Positions 8,009 through 15,646 of a stretch of 32,172 nucleotides of DNA are shown piece after piece (within the stretch, counting starts at the first letter, position 1; every line of letters starts with the position of its first letter). Made by a program: the position numbers and the translations under genes. The notes beneath the pieces were generated by a model. The model made no database searches. It was not told the origin of the DNA and worked only from the letters and a program-made list of their open reading frames with translations. The stretch lies in assembly GCA_021807105.1 (NCBI GenBank), contig JAKAPL010000043.1, positions 1 to 32,172 on the forward strand, read 5' to 3'. This DNA is from Myxococcales bacterium. Lineage in GTDB: Bacteria; Myxococcota; Myxococcia; Myxococcales; JAKAPL01.

Positions 8009-9475
8009 GCCGCCGGCCCCGGGCTTCGCGAGCAGGTTCTCCGCGTAGAGGGCGACGCGGTTGCGGCCGGCGTTCTTCGCCGCATAGAGCGCGCTGTCCG
8101 CGCGGGCGACGAGCTGCACCCGGTCCAAGGCGTCCGTCGGGAAGTGGGCGAGCCCGACCGAGATCGTCACCCGTCCGGAGGGCAGCACGTCGGAGTGGGT
8201 GAACGGGACGCTCTCGATCGCCCGGCGCAGCTTCTCGGCCACCGCGAACCCCTCCTCCCGGCGGACGCGCGGCAGGATGATCGCGAACTCCTCGCCCCCG
8301 TAACGCGCGACCGTGTCGACCTTCCGGACCGTCCGCTGGAGCGCGGCGGCGATGGCCTTGAGCACCTCGTCGCCCGCCGGGTGGCCGTTCCTGTCGTTGT
8401 AGATCTTGAAGTGGTCCACGTCGATCATGACGAGCGACAGGTCGGAGCCGAACCGCCGGGCGCGTTCGAACTCGTGGTCGAGCTGCTCGAAGAGATGGCG
8501 GCGGTTGAACGTCCCGGTGAGGGGATCGGTCTTGGAGAGCTCCACGCTCTTCTGGTGGTGGCGCGCGTTCGCGAGGGCCAGGGCGGCCTGGTCGGCCACG
8601 GCCTGGAGGAGGTCCACCTCCTCCTGCTTGAACCCCCCGGGCGCCGTGCGGCTGAAGTTGAGGACGCCGAGGACTTGGGCCTTGTGGACGAGCGGCACGG
8701 CGAGGAACGCTCCATCCTCCGGCTGTAAGCCCTTGTAGTGCAGGTAGCGCGGGTCGGCCGCCGTGTTCGGGACGAGCTGGAGCTGACCCGTCCGGACGGC
8801 GACGCCGGTCACCCCCTCGTTCGCGCCGAAGCGCTGCCCCCGGGGATCGACGCCCTCGGGAAAGCCGAACGCCTCGGCGACCACCAGCTCGCCGCGCGAC
8901 TCGTCGAGGAAGAGCACGGCGAACTGCGTGACATCGAGCGCCCGCCCGACCTTCTCGGTGATCCGCTTGAGCAGCTCGGGGGTCTCGAGCGTCGAGTTGA
9001 GCGACCTGGTCAGGTCGAAGAGCAGCGACAGGTCGCGCACCCGCGCTTCGAGCCGCTTTCGGCTCTCCTCGATCTCCGCCATGAGCGCGAGCTCCCGCGC
9101 CATCGCCTCCTTCTCCTGCTCGCTGTCGAGCTGCCGGACCTGCATGTCGGTGATCCGGGAGAGCATGTTGTTGAACTTCTGGGCGAGGTGGCCGACCTCG
9201 TCGTCGCCCATCGGCGGCGCGCGGGCGATGAACTCGCCGCGCTCGGCCCGCTCCATCGCCGCGCCCAGCCGCCCCAGCGCCCGTTCGAGGGAGAGGCGCA
9301 GGGCGAGGGCGTGCGCGCCCACGGCGGCCAGGACGACGAGGACGACGACCCACTGGGCGGGCGAGGGCAGGCGGAGGAGGTTGACCGCCGCGAGCGCGAC
9401 CACGACCGAAGGCAGACCCACGAACAGGGCGATCTTGGTGGCGAACGAGCGGCGGAAGCGCGGCAAAGGGGCCAC
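8006..9475 (-). CDS. Membrane GAF-GGDEF diguanylate cyclase
   Basis: Makes cyclic di-GMP from two GTP at the inner membrane. In order: two membrane helices (about residues 14-37 and 40-60), a HAMP linker with following coiled coil (~62-160), a GAF sensory domain (~165-310) and a GGDEF domain (~320-480). The active-site signature is GGEEF (~392-396), preceded by the inhibitory-site motif RKVD (RxxD), so it should be both catalytic and product-inhibited. DVDHFKIYND carries the metal-binding Asp and the substrate Asn. The two hydrophobic segments are almost adjacent, leaving practically no periplasmic loop, so the GAF domain is the likely sensor. The start is GTG at 9475. The gene diverges from uppS across a gap with three dyad repeats. 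Its stop codon is the 3' edge of the structured element. The ligand is unknown. Confidence 0.93.
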   Translation of the reverse strand: MAPLPRFRRSFATKIALFVGLPSVVVALAAVNLLRLPSPAQWVVVLVVLAAVGAHALALRLSLERALGRLGAAMERAERGEFIARAPPMGDDEVGHLAQKFNNMLSRITDMQVRQLDSEQEKEAMARELALMAEIEESRKRLEARVRDLSLLFDLTRSLNSTLETPELLKRITEKVGRALDVTQFAVLFLDESRGELVVAEAFGFPEGVDPRGQRFGANEGVTGVAVRTGQLQLVPNTAADPRYLHYKGLQPEDGAFLAVPLVHKAQVLGVLNFSRTAPGGFKQEEVDLLQAVADQAALALANARHHQKSVELSKTDPLTGTFNRRHLFEQLDHEFERARRFGSDLSLVMIDVDHFKIYNDRNGHPAGDEVLKAIAAALQRTVRKVDTVARYGGEEFAIILPRVRREEGFAVAEKLRRAIESVPFTHSDVLPSGRVTISVGLAHFPTDALDRVQLVARADSALYAAKNAGRNRVALYAENLLAKPGAGG

Positions 9476-9524
9476 CCCGGGGGGGTTGTCGGGACGCTAG
9501 CCTGGCCCCGGCCGGCCGTCAATT

Positions 9525-9577
9525 GCATCCGACACTGGATGGTGCATCCGACACTGGATGGTGCATCCGACACTGGA
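9525..9577. repeat. Three tandem 19-bp repeats, each a dyad
   Basis: The unit GCATCCGACACTGGATGGT occurs at 9525-9543 and 9544-9562, and its first 15 bases again at 9563-9577. The first two units contain the dyad CATCC-GACACT-GGATG; the third keeps only part of the right arm. It lies in the 136-base gap between the divergent cyclase and uppS genes, 35 bases before the uppS start. Regular phasing of palindromic units beside promoters suggests an operator array for a dimeric regulator. A transposon-end relic is the alternative. Confidence 0.75.
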
Positions 9578-9611
9578 CCTTATGCGCCCTCGGTCCTAGA
9601 CTGCGCGGCCC

Positions 9612-10397
9612 ATGAAGGACGGCGCGCGGGCCAGGGATCTCGATGCGCTCCGGGCGGAGGTCCGCCGGGGACGGATCCCCGCGCACGTCGCGATCGTCAT
9701 GGACGGCAACGGCCGCTGGGCGGAGGCGCGCGGGCTGCCCCGCGTCGCGGGCCACCGCGAGGGGAGCGAGTCGGTGCGCGCGGTGACGCGGGAGGCGCGC
9801 AAGCTCGGCCTCTCCGCCCTGACCCTCTACGCCTTCTCGGCCCAGAACTGGCTCCGGCCGCGGGACGAGGTCGGGGCGCTGATGGATCTGCTGCGCGAGT
9901 ACCTGCTCTCGGAGCGCGCGGAGCTGTGCGACAACCAGATTCGCCTGGAGGCGGCGGGCGACCTCGCGCGTCTGCCCTCGCGCGTCCGCGAGCCGCTCGC
10001 CGAGCTGCGCGGGGTCACGGCGGGACGGCCGGCCCGGATGGTCCTGACCCTCGCGCTCTCGTACGGGAGCCGGGAGGAGATCGTCCACGCGGCCCGCTCG
10101 CTCGCGAGCGACGTGGCGGCGGGGCGCCTCGCGGCCGAGGCGATCGACGAGGAGGAGCTCGGGCGGCGGCTCTGGACGGCCGGGCTCCCCGATCCCGACC
10201 TGGTCATCCGCACCGGCGGCGAGCGGCGGTTGTCGAATTACCTGCTCTGGCAGGCGGCGTACGCGGAGCTGCTCTTCGTCGACACGCCCTGGCCCGAGTT
10301 CCGCGAGATCGGCCTGCTCTCGGCCCTGCGCGACTTCCAGCGGCGCGAGCGGCGCTTCGGGAAGACCTCGGCGCAGGTCGCGGCCGAGCACGGGTGA
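9612..10397 (+). CDS. uppS: Undecaprenyl diphosphate synthase
   Basis: A cis-prenyltransferase that extends farnesyl diphosphate with isopentenyl diphosphate to the C55 carrier used for peptidoglycan, O-antigen and exopolysaccharide. The motif VMDGNGRWA (residues 29-37) holds the catalytic Asp31. FSAQNW follows the second conserved block, and RTGGERRLSNYLLWQ (~198-212) with the VDTPWPEF segment completes the diphosphate-binding site. The 261-residue length is normal. The ATG at 9612 lacks a strong Shine-Dalgarno, but it gives the usual short N-terminal lead. It is the first gene of uppS-cdsA-dxr; the stop overlaps the next start by GTGA. The dyad-repeat array lies directly upstream and may affect its expression. 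Confidence 0.96.
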   Translation: MKDGARARDLDALRAEVRRGRIPAHVAIVMDGNGRWAEARGLPRVAGHREGSESVRAVTREARKLGLSALTLYAFSAQNWLRPRDEVGALMDLLREYLLSERAELCDNQIRLEAAGDLARLPSRVREPLAELRGVTAGRPARMVLTLALSYGSREEIVHAARSLASDVAAGRLAAEAIDEEELGRRLWTAGLPDPDLVIRTGGERRLSNYLLWQAAYAELLFVDTPWPEFREIGLLSALRDFQRRERRFGKTSAQVAAEHG

Positions 10398-11269
10398 GGG
10401 CCGTGGCGCCGATCTCCCCGGCCGCGCCGCCGGCGAGCAGGCGGCGCAACCTCGCCGTGCGCCTGGCGACGGCCGCGATCCTCGTGCCGCCGGTCTTCTG
10501 GCTGATCGCCCGGGGCGGAGCAGGGTTCGCGCTGCTCGTCGCCTTCGCCTCCGGCGCCTGCACCTGGGAGGTCTACGCGATGTCGCTCGGGGGAGGGAGG
10601 GCGAGGTTTTCGCCGGCCGTCGGGCTGGGCGTCGCGCTCGGCGCGGCGATGCCGCTGCTCGCCTGGCGCGGGCTCTACTTCCGGGCGGCGCCGCTCGCGG
10701 CCATCGGCCTGTTCGGGGCGGCGAGCGCGACGGCGGTCCTCTCGCGCGGCGAGATCGAGGGCGCGGCGGGCGACGTCTCCCGCCTCGTCTCCGGCTGGGT
10801 CTACGGGGCGCTGCCGCTCGGCCTGCTGCCGCTGCTTCGCGCGAGGCCCGAGGGGGCCTGGTGGGTCCTGCTGCTCTGCGCGCTGACCTGGCTCAACGAC
10901 ACCGGGGCCTACTTCGTGGGCCACGCCTTCGGCCGGCACAAGCTCCACCCCCGGGTGAGCCCGGGCAAGACGTGGGAGGGCTTCGCCGGCGGGCTCGTGT
11001 TCTCCCTGCTCGCGGCCTTCGGCGTCCGGTGGATCGCCCTGCGGGGTCTCGGTGCGCTCGACTGCGTCGTCCTCGGCGGGGTCGCGGGCTTCGTCGGGCC
11101 CCTCGGCGATCTCACCGAATCGCTCTTCAAGCGCGCCTGCGGGGTCAAGGACAGCGGCCGGCTCATGCCGGGCCACGGCGGCATGCTGGACCGGATCGAC
11201 GCGCTGATCTTCAACACCCCGGTCGTCTATCTCTACGTCGTCCTCGTGCAGGGACAGCCGTGGCGATGA
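10394..11269 (+). CDS. cdsA: Phosphatidate cytidylyltransferase
   Basis: Integral membrane enzyme that converts phosphatidic acid and CTP to CDP-diacylglycerol, the branch point of phospholipid synthesis. The C-terminal CDP signature is clear (about residues 245-272): ESLFKRACGVKDSG followed by LMPGHGGMLDRIDA, with the metal-binding acidic residues. Several hydrophobic helices precede it. I start it at GTG 10394, which overlaps the uppS stop as GTGA and implies coupled translation. A second GTG at 10403 is possible. The frame is open far upstream, but that stretch is the shadow of uppS. The stop overlaps the dxr ATG (ATGA). The 291-residue length is normal. Confidence 0.95.
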   Translation: MRAVAPISPAAPPASRRRNLAVRLATAAILVPPVFWLIARGGAGFALLVAFASGACTWEVYAMSLGGGRARFSPAVGLGVALGAAMPLLAWRGLYFRAAPLAAIGLFGAASATAVLSRGEIEGAAGDVSRLVSGWVYGALPLGLLPLLRARPEGAWWVLLLCALTWLNDTGAYFVGHAFGRHKLHPRVSPGKTWEGFAGGLVFSLLAAFGVRWIALRGLGALDCVVLGGVAGFVGPLGDLTESLFKRACGVKDSGRLMPGHGGMLDRIDALIFNTPVVYLYVVLVQGQPWR

Positions 11270-12504
11270 GCCGCCGCCTGCCGGAGGGCGCGCCCGCGGC
11301 CTCCTCCGGCAGGGCTCCACCGCCACGGGAGGGCGAAGGGGGGGGCGCGCGGCGGGTCGTCGTCCTCGGCTCGACGGGGTCGGTGGGCCGGCAGGCCCTC
11401 GCGGTCATCGGCCGCTTCCCGGACCGCTTCCGGGTCGTGGGACTGGCCGCCGGCCGGGGAGGCGAGACCCTCGCGCAGCAGGTCCGCGCCTTCCGGCCTG
11501 GTCGCGTCGCCGTCGCCGGAGAGAAGTCGGCCGGCGAGCTGCGCCGGGCGTTGGGGCGCGGCTGCCCGGACATCGCGATCGGGACCGAGGGCGCCTGCCA
11601 GGTCGCGGCCATGGAGGGGGCCGACTTCGTCCTGTCGGCGATCAGCGGGGGCTCGGGCATGCGGCCCACCGCGGCGGCGATCGCGCGCGGCAGGACCGTC
11701 GGGCTCGCCAACAAGGAATCGATGGTCCTCGCCGGCGAGCTGCTCGGCGCGCTCGCGCGCTCGAGCGGGGCGAGGATCCTGCCGGTGGACAGCGAACACT
11801 CGGCGATCTTCCAGTGCCTCTCCGGCCAGCGGCGCGAGGACGTGCGCCGGCTCGTCCTGACCGCGAGCGGGGGGCCGTTCTGGGCGAAGCCGCCCGGCGC
11901 CTTCGCCCGGGCAAGCCCCGCGGAGGCGCTGCGCCACCCCAACTGGTCGATGGGGGAGAAGATCACCATCGACAGCGCGACGCTCATGAACAAGGCGCTC
12001 GAGGTCATCGAGGCGCGCTGGCTCTTCGATCTGCCGCCGGAGAAGATCGCGGTGCTCGTCCACCCGCAGAGCGTCGTCCATTCCCTGGTCGAGTTTCGCG
12101 ACGGCGCGCTCCTCGCCCAGCTCGGGGTGAGCGACATGCGCGGGCCGATCGCCTATGCGCTCGGCTGGCCGGAGCGGGTTCCTCTCGACCTGGCGCCGCT
12201 CGATCTCGCGGCGGTGGGGAGGCTCACCTTCGCCCCTCCCGATGAGACGCGCTTCCCGGCGGTGGCGCTCGGCCGGCGCGCGCTCGACAAGGGCGGCACC
12301 GCGCCCGCGGCGATGTCCGGCGCCGACGAGGCCGCCGTGGCCGCCTTCCTCGCCGGCCGGATCGGCCTGCCGGCGGTGGCCGGGATCGTCGCCCGGGTGC
12401 TCGACGAGCACGTCCCGCGCGCGGTCGATTCGATCGAGACCGCCTGGGCCGCGAGCGAGTGGGGCCGGGTGCGGGCCGAGGCGCTCCTCGACGAAATCGG
12501 TTGA
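11266..12504 (+). CDS. dxr: 1-deoxy-D-xylulose 5-phosphate reductoisomerase
   Basis: Second step of the non-mevalonate isoprenoid pathway: NADPH-dependent conversion of DXP to 2-C-methyl-D-erythritol 4-phosphate. The Rossmann motif GSTGSVG is at residues 35-41. NKESMVLAGE (~147), PVDSEHSAIFQCL (~173, with the metal-binding Asp and Glu), LTASGGPF and NWSMGEKITIDSATLMNK (~225-243) follow in the family order. The start ATG overlaps the cdsA stop and leaves a ~29-residue Gly/Pro/Ala-rich N-terminal extension before the fold. An internal start is possible but would break the coupling. Grouping with uppS and cdsA places precursor supply next to polyprenol and phospholipid synthesis, a common arrangement in proteobacteria. 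Confidence 0.96.
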   Translation: MSRRLPEGAPAASSGRAPPPREGEGGGARRVVVLGSTGSVGRQALAVIGRFPDRFRVVGLAAGRGGETLAQQVRAFRPGRVAVAGEKSAGELRRALGRGCPDIAIGTEGACQVAAMEGADFVLSAISGGSGMRPTAAAIARGRTVGLANKESMVLAGELLGALARSSGARILPVDSEHSAIFQCLSGQRREDVRRLVLTASGGPFWAKPPGAFARASPAEALRHPNWSMGEKITIDSATLMNKALEVIEARWLFDLPPEKIAVLVHPQSVVHSLVEFRDGALLAQLGVSDMRGPIAYALGWPERVPLDLAPLDLAAVGRLTFAPPDETRFPAVALGRRALDKGGTAPAAMSGADEAAVAAFLAGRIGLPAVAGIVARVLDEHVPRAVDSIETAWAASEWGRVRAEALLDEIG

Positions 12505-12535
12505 CGGGGCGGGCGGGCGCCCCAACACTCGGGCA

Positions 12536-13693
12536 ATGCGCCTCTCTCCGTTTCCCGCGCTCGTGGTCGCCGTGGTGGCCTGCCGGCCCGCCGCGCCACC
12601 CGAGAAATTCGAGACCGCGAAGGTGGATCGAGGCCGGATCGTCGCCCGGGTGACGGCCTCGGGGACGCTCTCCGCCCTGGTCACCGTCCAGGTGGGCGCA
12701 CAGGTCTCCGGGACGATCCAGCAGCTCTTCGTGGACTTCAACTCGCCGGTCCATCGCGGGCAGGTGCTCGCGAAGATCGACGACCGGCTCTTCCGCGCCG
12801 CGCTCGATCAGGCACGGGCGAACGTGCTCGCGGCAGAAGGGACGCTCGCGAACGCCCGCGCGCAGGCGAAGAACGACCGGCTCCAGCTCGCGCGCGACGA
12901 GCGGCTCCTCGCCCGAAACCTCATCGCCCAGAGCGACCTCGACACCGCGCGGGCGGCGGCGGAGGGGGCGGCGGGGCAGGTCGAGGCCTCCGAGGGCGCG
13001 CTCGCCCAGGCGCGGGCGAACCTCTCCCAGGCCGAGGTCAACCTCAAGTACACGACGATCGTCTCCCCGATCGCCGGGGTGGTCATCGCCCGCAACGTCG
13101 ACGTGGGCCAGACCGTCGCCTCCGCGTTCCAGACCCCGACGCTCTTCTTGATCGCCGAAGACCTGAAGCGGATGCAGGTGGATACCTCGGTCGCCGAATC
13201 GGACGTCGGCCACGTTCGCGAGGGGATGGACGCGAGCTTCACGGTCGACGCCTATCCGAACGAGGCGTTCCGCGGCCGGGTCCGTCAGGTTCGATACAAC
13301 CCGCAGACCGTCCAGAGCGTCGTCACGTATGACGCCGTGCTCGACGTCGCGAACGACGCGCTGAAGCTCCGGCCGGGCATGACGGCCAACGTGACCTTCG
13401 TCTACGCCGATCGCCCGGAGGTGCTCCGCATCGCGAACGCGGCCTTGCGCGCGCGGCCGCCCCCCGCGCCGGGCGCGAGCCTCCGCCCTCGTTCGACCGC
13501 GCCCGCGGATCGGCGGACGGTCTGGATCCTCGGGAAGGACGGCAAGGCGAGGCCGGTGGAGATCCGCACCGGCGTCTCCGACGGCAACCTGACCGAGGTC
13601 GTCGCGGGCGATCTCCAGGCGGGGGATCGGGCGATCACGGAGTTTCTCGCCGGCGTGGGCGCGAAGGGCCCCCATCCGCCGCGGTTCTTCTAG
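12536..13693 (+). CDS. macA: Efflux periplasmic adaptor, MacA-like lipoprotein
   Basis: Adaptor that links the ABC permease to an outer-membrane channel. The N-terminus MRLSPFPALVVAVVAC is a short lipoprotein-type signal with Cys16 as likely lipid anchor. Barrel-sandwich halves flank an Ala-rich coiled-coil hairpin (about residues 90-165): GAQVSGTIQQLFVDFNSPV before it and YTTIVSPIAGVVIARNVDVG after it. A beta-barrel domain (~210-290) and a membrane-proximal domain follow. A Pro/Arg-rich insert near ~305-325 interrupts the C-terminal part. ATG 12536 is chosen because it begins the signal sequence; the open frame continues upstream only as dxr shadow. The ATPase gene starts one base after the stop. 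Substrate cannot be told from sequence, and no TolC-type gene is present here. The symbol denotes family, not proven macrolide export. Confidence 0.9.
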   Translation: MRLSPFPALVVAVVACRPAAPPEKFETAKVDRGRIVARVTASGTLSALVTVQVGAQVSGTIQQLFVDFNSPVHRGQVLAKIDDRLFRAALDQARANVLAAEGTLANARAQAKNDRLQLARDERLLARNLIAQSDLDTARAAAEGAAGQVEASEGALAQARANLSQAEVNLKYTTIVSPIAGVVIARNVDVGQTVASAFQTPTLFLIAEDLKRMQVDTSVAESDVGHVREGMDASFTVDAYPNEAFRGRVRQVRYNPQTVQSVVTYDAVLDVANDALKLRPGMTANVTFVYADRPEVLRIANAALRARPPPAPGASLRPRSTAPADRRTVWILGKDGKARPVEIRTGVSDGNLTEVVAGDLQAGDRAITEFLAGVGAKGPHPPRFF

Positions 13694-13694
13694 G

Positions 13695-14420
13695 GTGGAG
13701 AGCGCGAGCCCCATCCTCGCCCTAGAGGACGTCGTCAAGGTGTACCGGCTTGGCGACGTGGAGGTTCGCGCGTTGCGGGGAATCACCCTGTCGGTCGGCG
13801 CCGGCGACTTCGTCGCGATCATGGGCGCGTCCGGATCGGGCAAGTCGACGCTGATGAACATCATCGGCTGCCTCGACCGCCCCACCTCCGGCCGTTACCT
13901 CCTCGCCGGTCGGGACGTCGCCGGCCTCCCCAAGGGCCGGCTCGCCGAGGTGCGCAACCAGACTCTCGGCTTCGTCTTCCAGAGCTTCAACCTGCTGCCG
14001 CGCACCGACGCGCTGGAGAACGTCGAGCTGCCGCTCATCTACGCCGGCGTCCGGGCCCGGGAGCGGCGGCGGCGCGCCGCCGAGGCCCTCGCGCAGGTCG
14101 GCCTCGGCGACCGGCTGCACCACCGTCCCAATCAGCTCTCCGGCGGCCAGCAGCAACGGGTCGCCATCGCCCGGGCGCTCGTCAGCCGGCCTCGCCTCCT
14201 CCTCGCCGACGAGCCGACCGGCAACCTCGACTCGCGGACGAGCGTGGAGGTCATGGCGCTCCTCCAGGCGCTCGGCCGCTCGGGTCTCACCGTGCTCCTC
14301 GTCACCCACGAGGCGGATATCGCCCGTTACGCGGCCCGGGTGGTGGTGATCCGCGACGGTCTCGTGCAGAGCGACGAGCGGCGCGCGCCCGAGGTCGCCG
14401 TTCCCGAGGTCTCGGCATGA
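13695..14420 (+). CDS. ABC transporter ATPase, MacB/LolD type
   Basis: Cytoplasmic nucleotide-binding subunit of the efflux system. Walker A is GASGSGKST (about residues 44-52). A Q-loop follows (VFQSFNLLP), then the signature LSGGQQQR, Walker [14 protein letters not shown] and the switch His in VTHE. It belongs to the type VII (LolD/MacB/FtsE) class by the [15 protein letters not shown] segment. It starts with GTG one base after the adaptor stop, and its own stop overlaps the permease ATG (ATGA), so the three genes are one transcription and translation unit. Here the ATPase and permease are separate, unlike E. coli MacB where they are fused. The 241-residue length is normal. Confidence 0.95.
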   Translation: MESASPILALEDVVKVYRLGDVEVRALRGITLSVGAGDFVAIMGASGSGKSTLMNIIGCLDRPTSGRYLLAGRDVAGLPKGRLAEVRNQTLGFVFQSFNLLPRTDALENVELPLIYAGVRARERRRRAAEALAQVGLGDRLHHRPNQLSGGQQQRVAIARALVSRPRLLLADEPTGNLDSRTSVEVMALLQALGRSGLTVLLVTHEADIARYAARVVVIRDGLVQSDERRAPEVAVPEVSA

Positions 14421-15646
14421 ACCCGTGGCAGACATTGCGCGTCGCCTTGCGCGCGCTGGCCCGCAACAAGCTCCGGTCGGTCCTGACGGCGCTCGGGATC
14501 ATCATCGGCGTCGCCGCGGTGATCGCGATGGTCGCGATCGGCCAGGGCGCCAAGGCGAAGGTCGAGCAGGCGTTCGCGGGGATGGGTACGAACCTGCTCA
14601 TCGTGATGTCCGGGAGCACGACCGCGGGCGGCGCGCACGGCGGCTTCGGGTCGATGCCGACGCTGACGTGGGGCGACCTGAAGGCCATCGAAGACGAGTG
14701 CCCGGCCGTCCGCTACGCCGCGCCGGCGCTGCGCACGACCGGCCAGATCCTCTCGAAGTACCAGAACTGGACGACGAGCATCACCGGCACGACGCCGGAC
14801 TACTTCCGCGTTCGCGCCTGGCCGGTCTCCGCGGGGAGACTCTTCGGCGGGTCCGAGCTGGAGACCGGCGCGAAGGTCCTGGTGATGGGGCAGACGGTGG
14901 CCGACCAACTCTACGGGCGTGGGGCCTCGCCGGTGGGCCGGACCGTCCGCGTCTCCGGGGTCCCCTTCGACGTGATCGGCGTCCTCGCCCGCAAAGGGCA
15001 GTCGCCGATGGGTTTCGATTATGACGACGGGGTCTTCACCCCGGAGACGACCTACCGGGAGAAGATCCAGGGGGGCCTCGCGAACTACATCTCCGGCGTG
15101 ATCCTGGTGGGGGCGGTCTCGGCCGGCGCGACGATCCGCGCGCAGGCCGAGATCCAGGGACTCTTGCGCGAGCGCCACCACCTGCCGGAGGGGGCGGCCG
15201 ACGACTTCGACATTCACAACCTCTCCGAGCTGGCGAGCGCCTCGGAGCAGGGGACGCGGACGCTCGCCGCGCTGCTCGCGTCGATCGCCGCCGTCTCCCT
15301 GCTCGTGGGGGGCATCGGCATCATGAACATCATGCTGGTCTCGGTCACCGAGCGGACGCGGGAGATCGGGCTGCGGATGGCCATCGGGGCGCGCCCGCGC
15401 GACGTGCTCGCCCAGTTCCTCGCCGAGGCGCTCGTGCTCGGGATCGCGGGGGGCGCGGTGGGCGTCGCGCTGGGAACCGCCGCGGCGGTGTTCCTGGCTC
15501 GGAGGTTCGACTGGCCGCTCTCGCTCTCGCCCGCCGTGGCCGCCGTCGCGGTCGTCTTCGCGGGGATCGTCGGCGCGGTCTTCGGTCTCTACCCGGCGCG
15601 GAAGGCCTCGCGGCTCGATCCGATCGAGGCGCTGCGGTACGAGTGA
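14417..15646 (+). CDS. ABC transporter permease, MacB/FtsX type
   Basis: Membrane subunit of the MacAB-like system. It has the expected four-helix plan. A first helix (LTALGIIIGVAAVIAMVAIG, about residues 21-40) is followed by a large periplasmic MacB core domain (~45-265) and three C-terminal FtsX helices. The conserved cytoplasmic stretch SVTERTREIGLRMAIGAR (~310-327) contacts the ATPase. The protein ends YPARKASRLDPIEALRYE, typical of the family. These systems couple ATP use to conformational change across the envelope (mechanotransmission) rather than moving substrate through the membrane (family knowledge). The last 58 bases overlap the 3' end of the convergent propeller gene. Substrate is unknown. 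Confidence 0.94.
   Translation: MNPWQTLRVALRALARNKLRSVLTALGIIIGVAAVIAMVAIGQGAKAKVEQAFAGMGTNLLIVMSGSTTAGGAHGGFGSMPTLTWGDLKAIEDECPAVRYAAPALRTTGQILSKYQNWTTSITGTTPDYFRVRAWPVSAGRLFGGSELETGAKVLVMGQTVADQLYGRGASPVGRTVRVSGVPFDVIGVLARKGQSPMGFDYDDGVFTPETTYREKIQGGLANYISGVILVGAVSAGATIRAQAEIQGLLRERHHLPEGAADDFDIHNLSELASASEQGTRTLAALLASIAAVSLLVGGIGIMNIMLVSVTERTREIGLRMAIGARPRDVLAQFLAEALVLGIAGGAVGVALGTAAAVFLARRFDWPLSLSPAVAAVAVVFAGIVGAVFGLYPARKASRLDPIEALRYE

Noticed and set aside
9525..9577. CRISPR array
   Set aside because: The units are directly adjacent with no spacers and each is an operator-like dyad; no cas genes are present.
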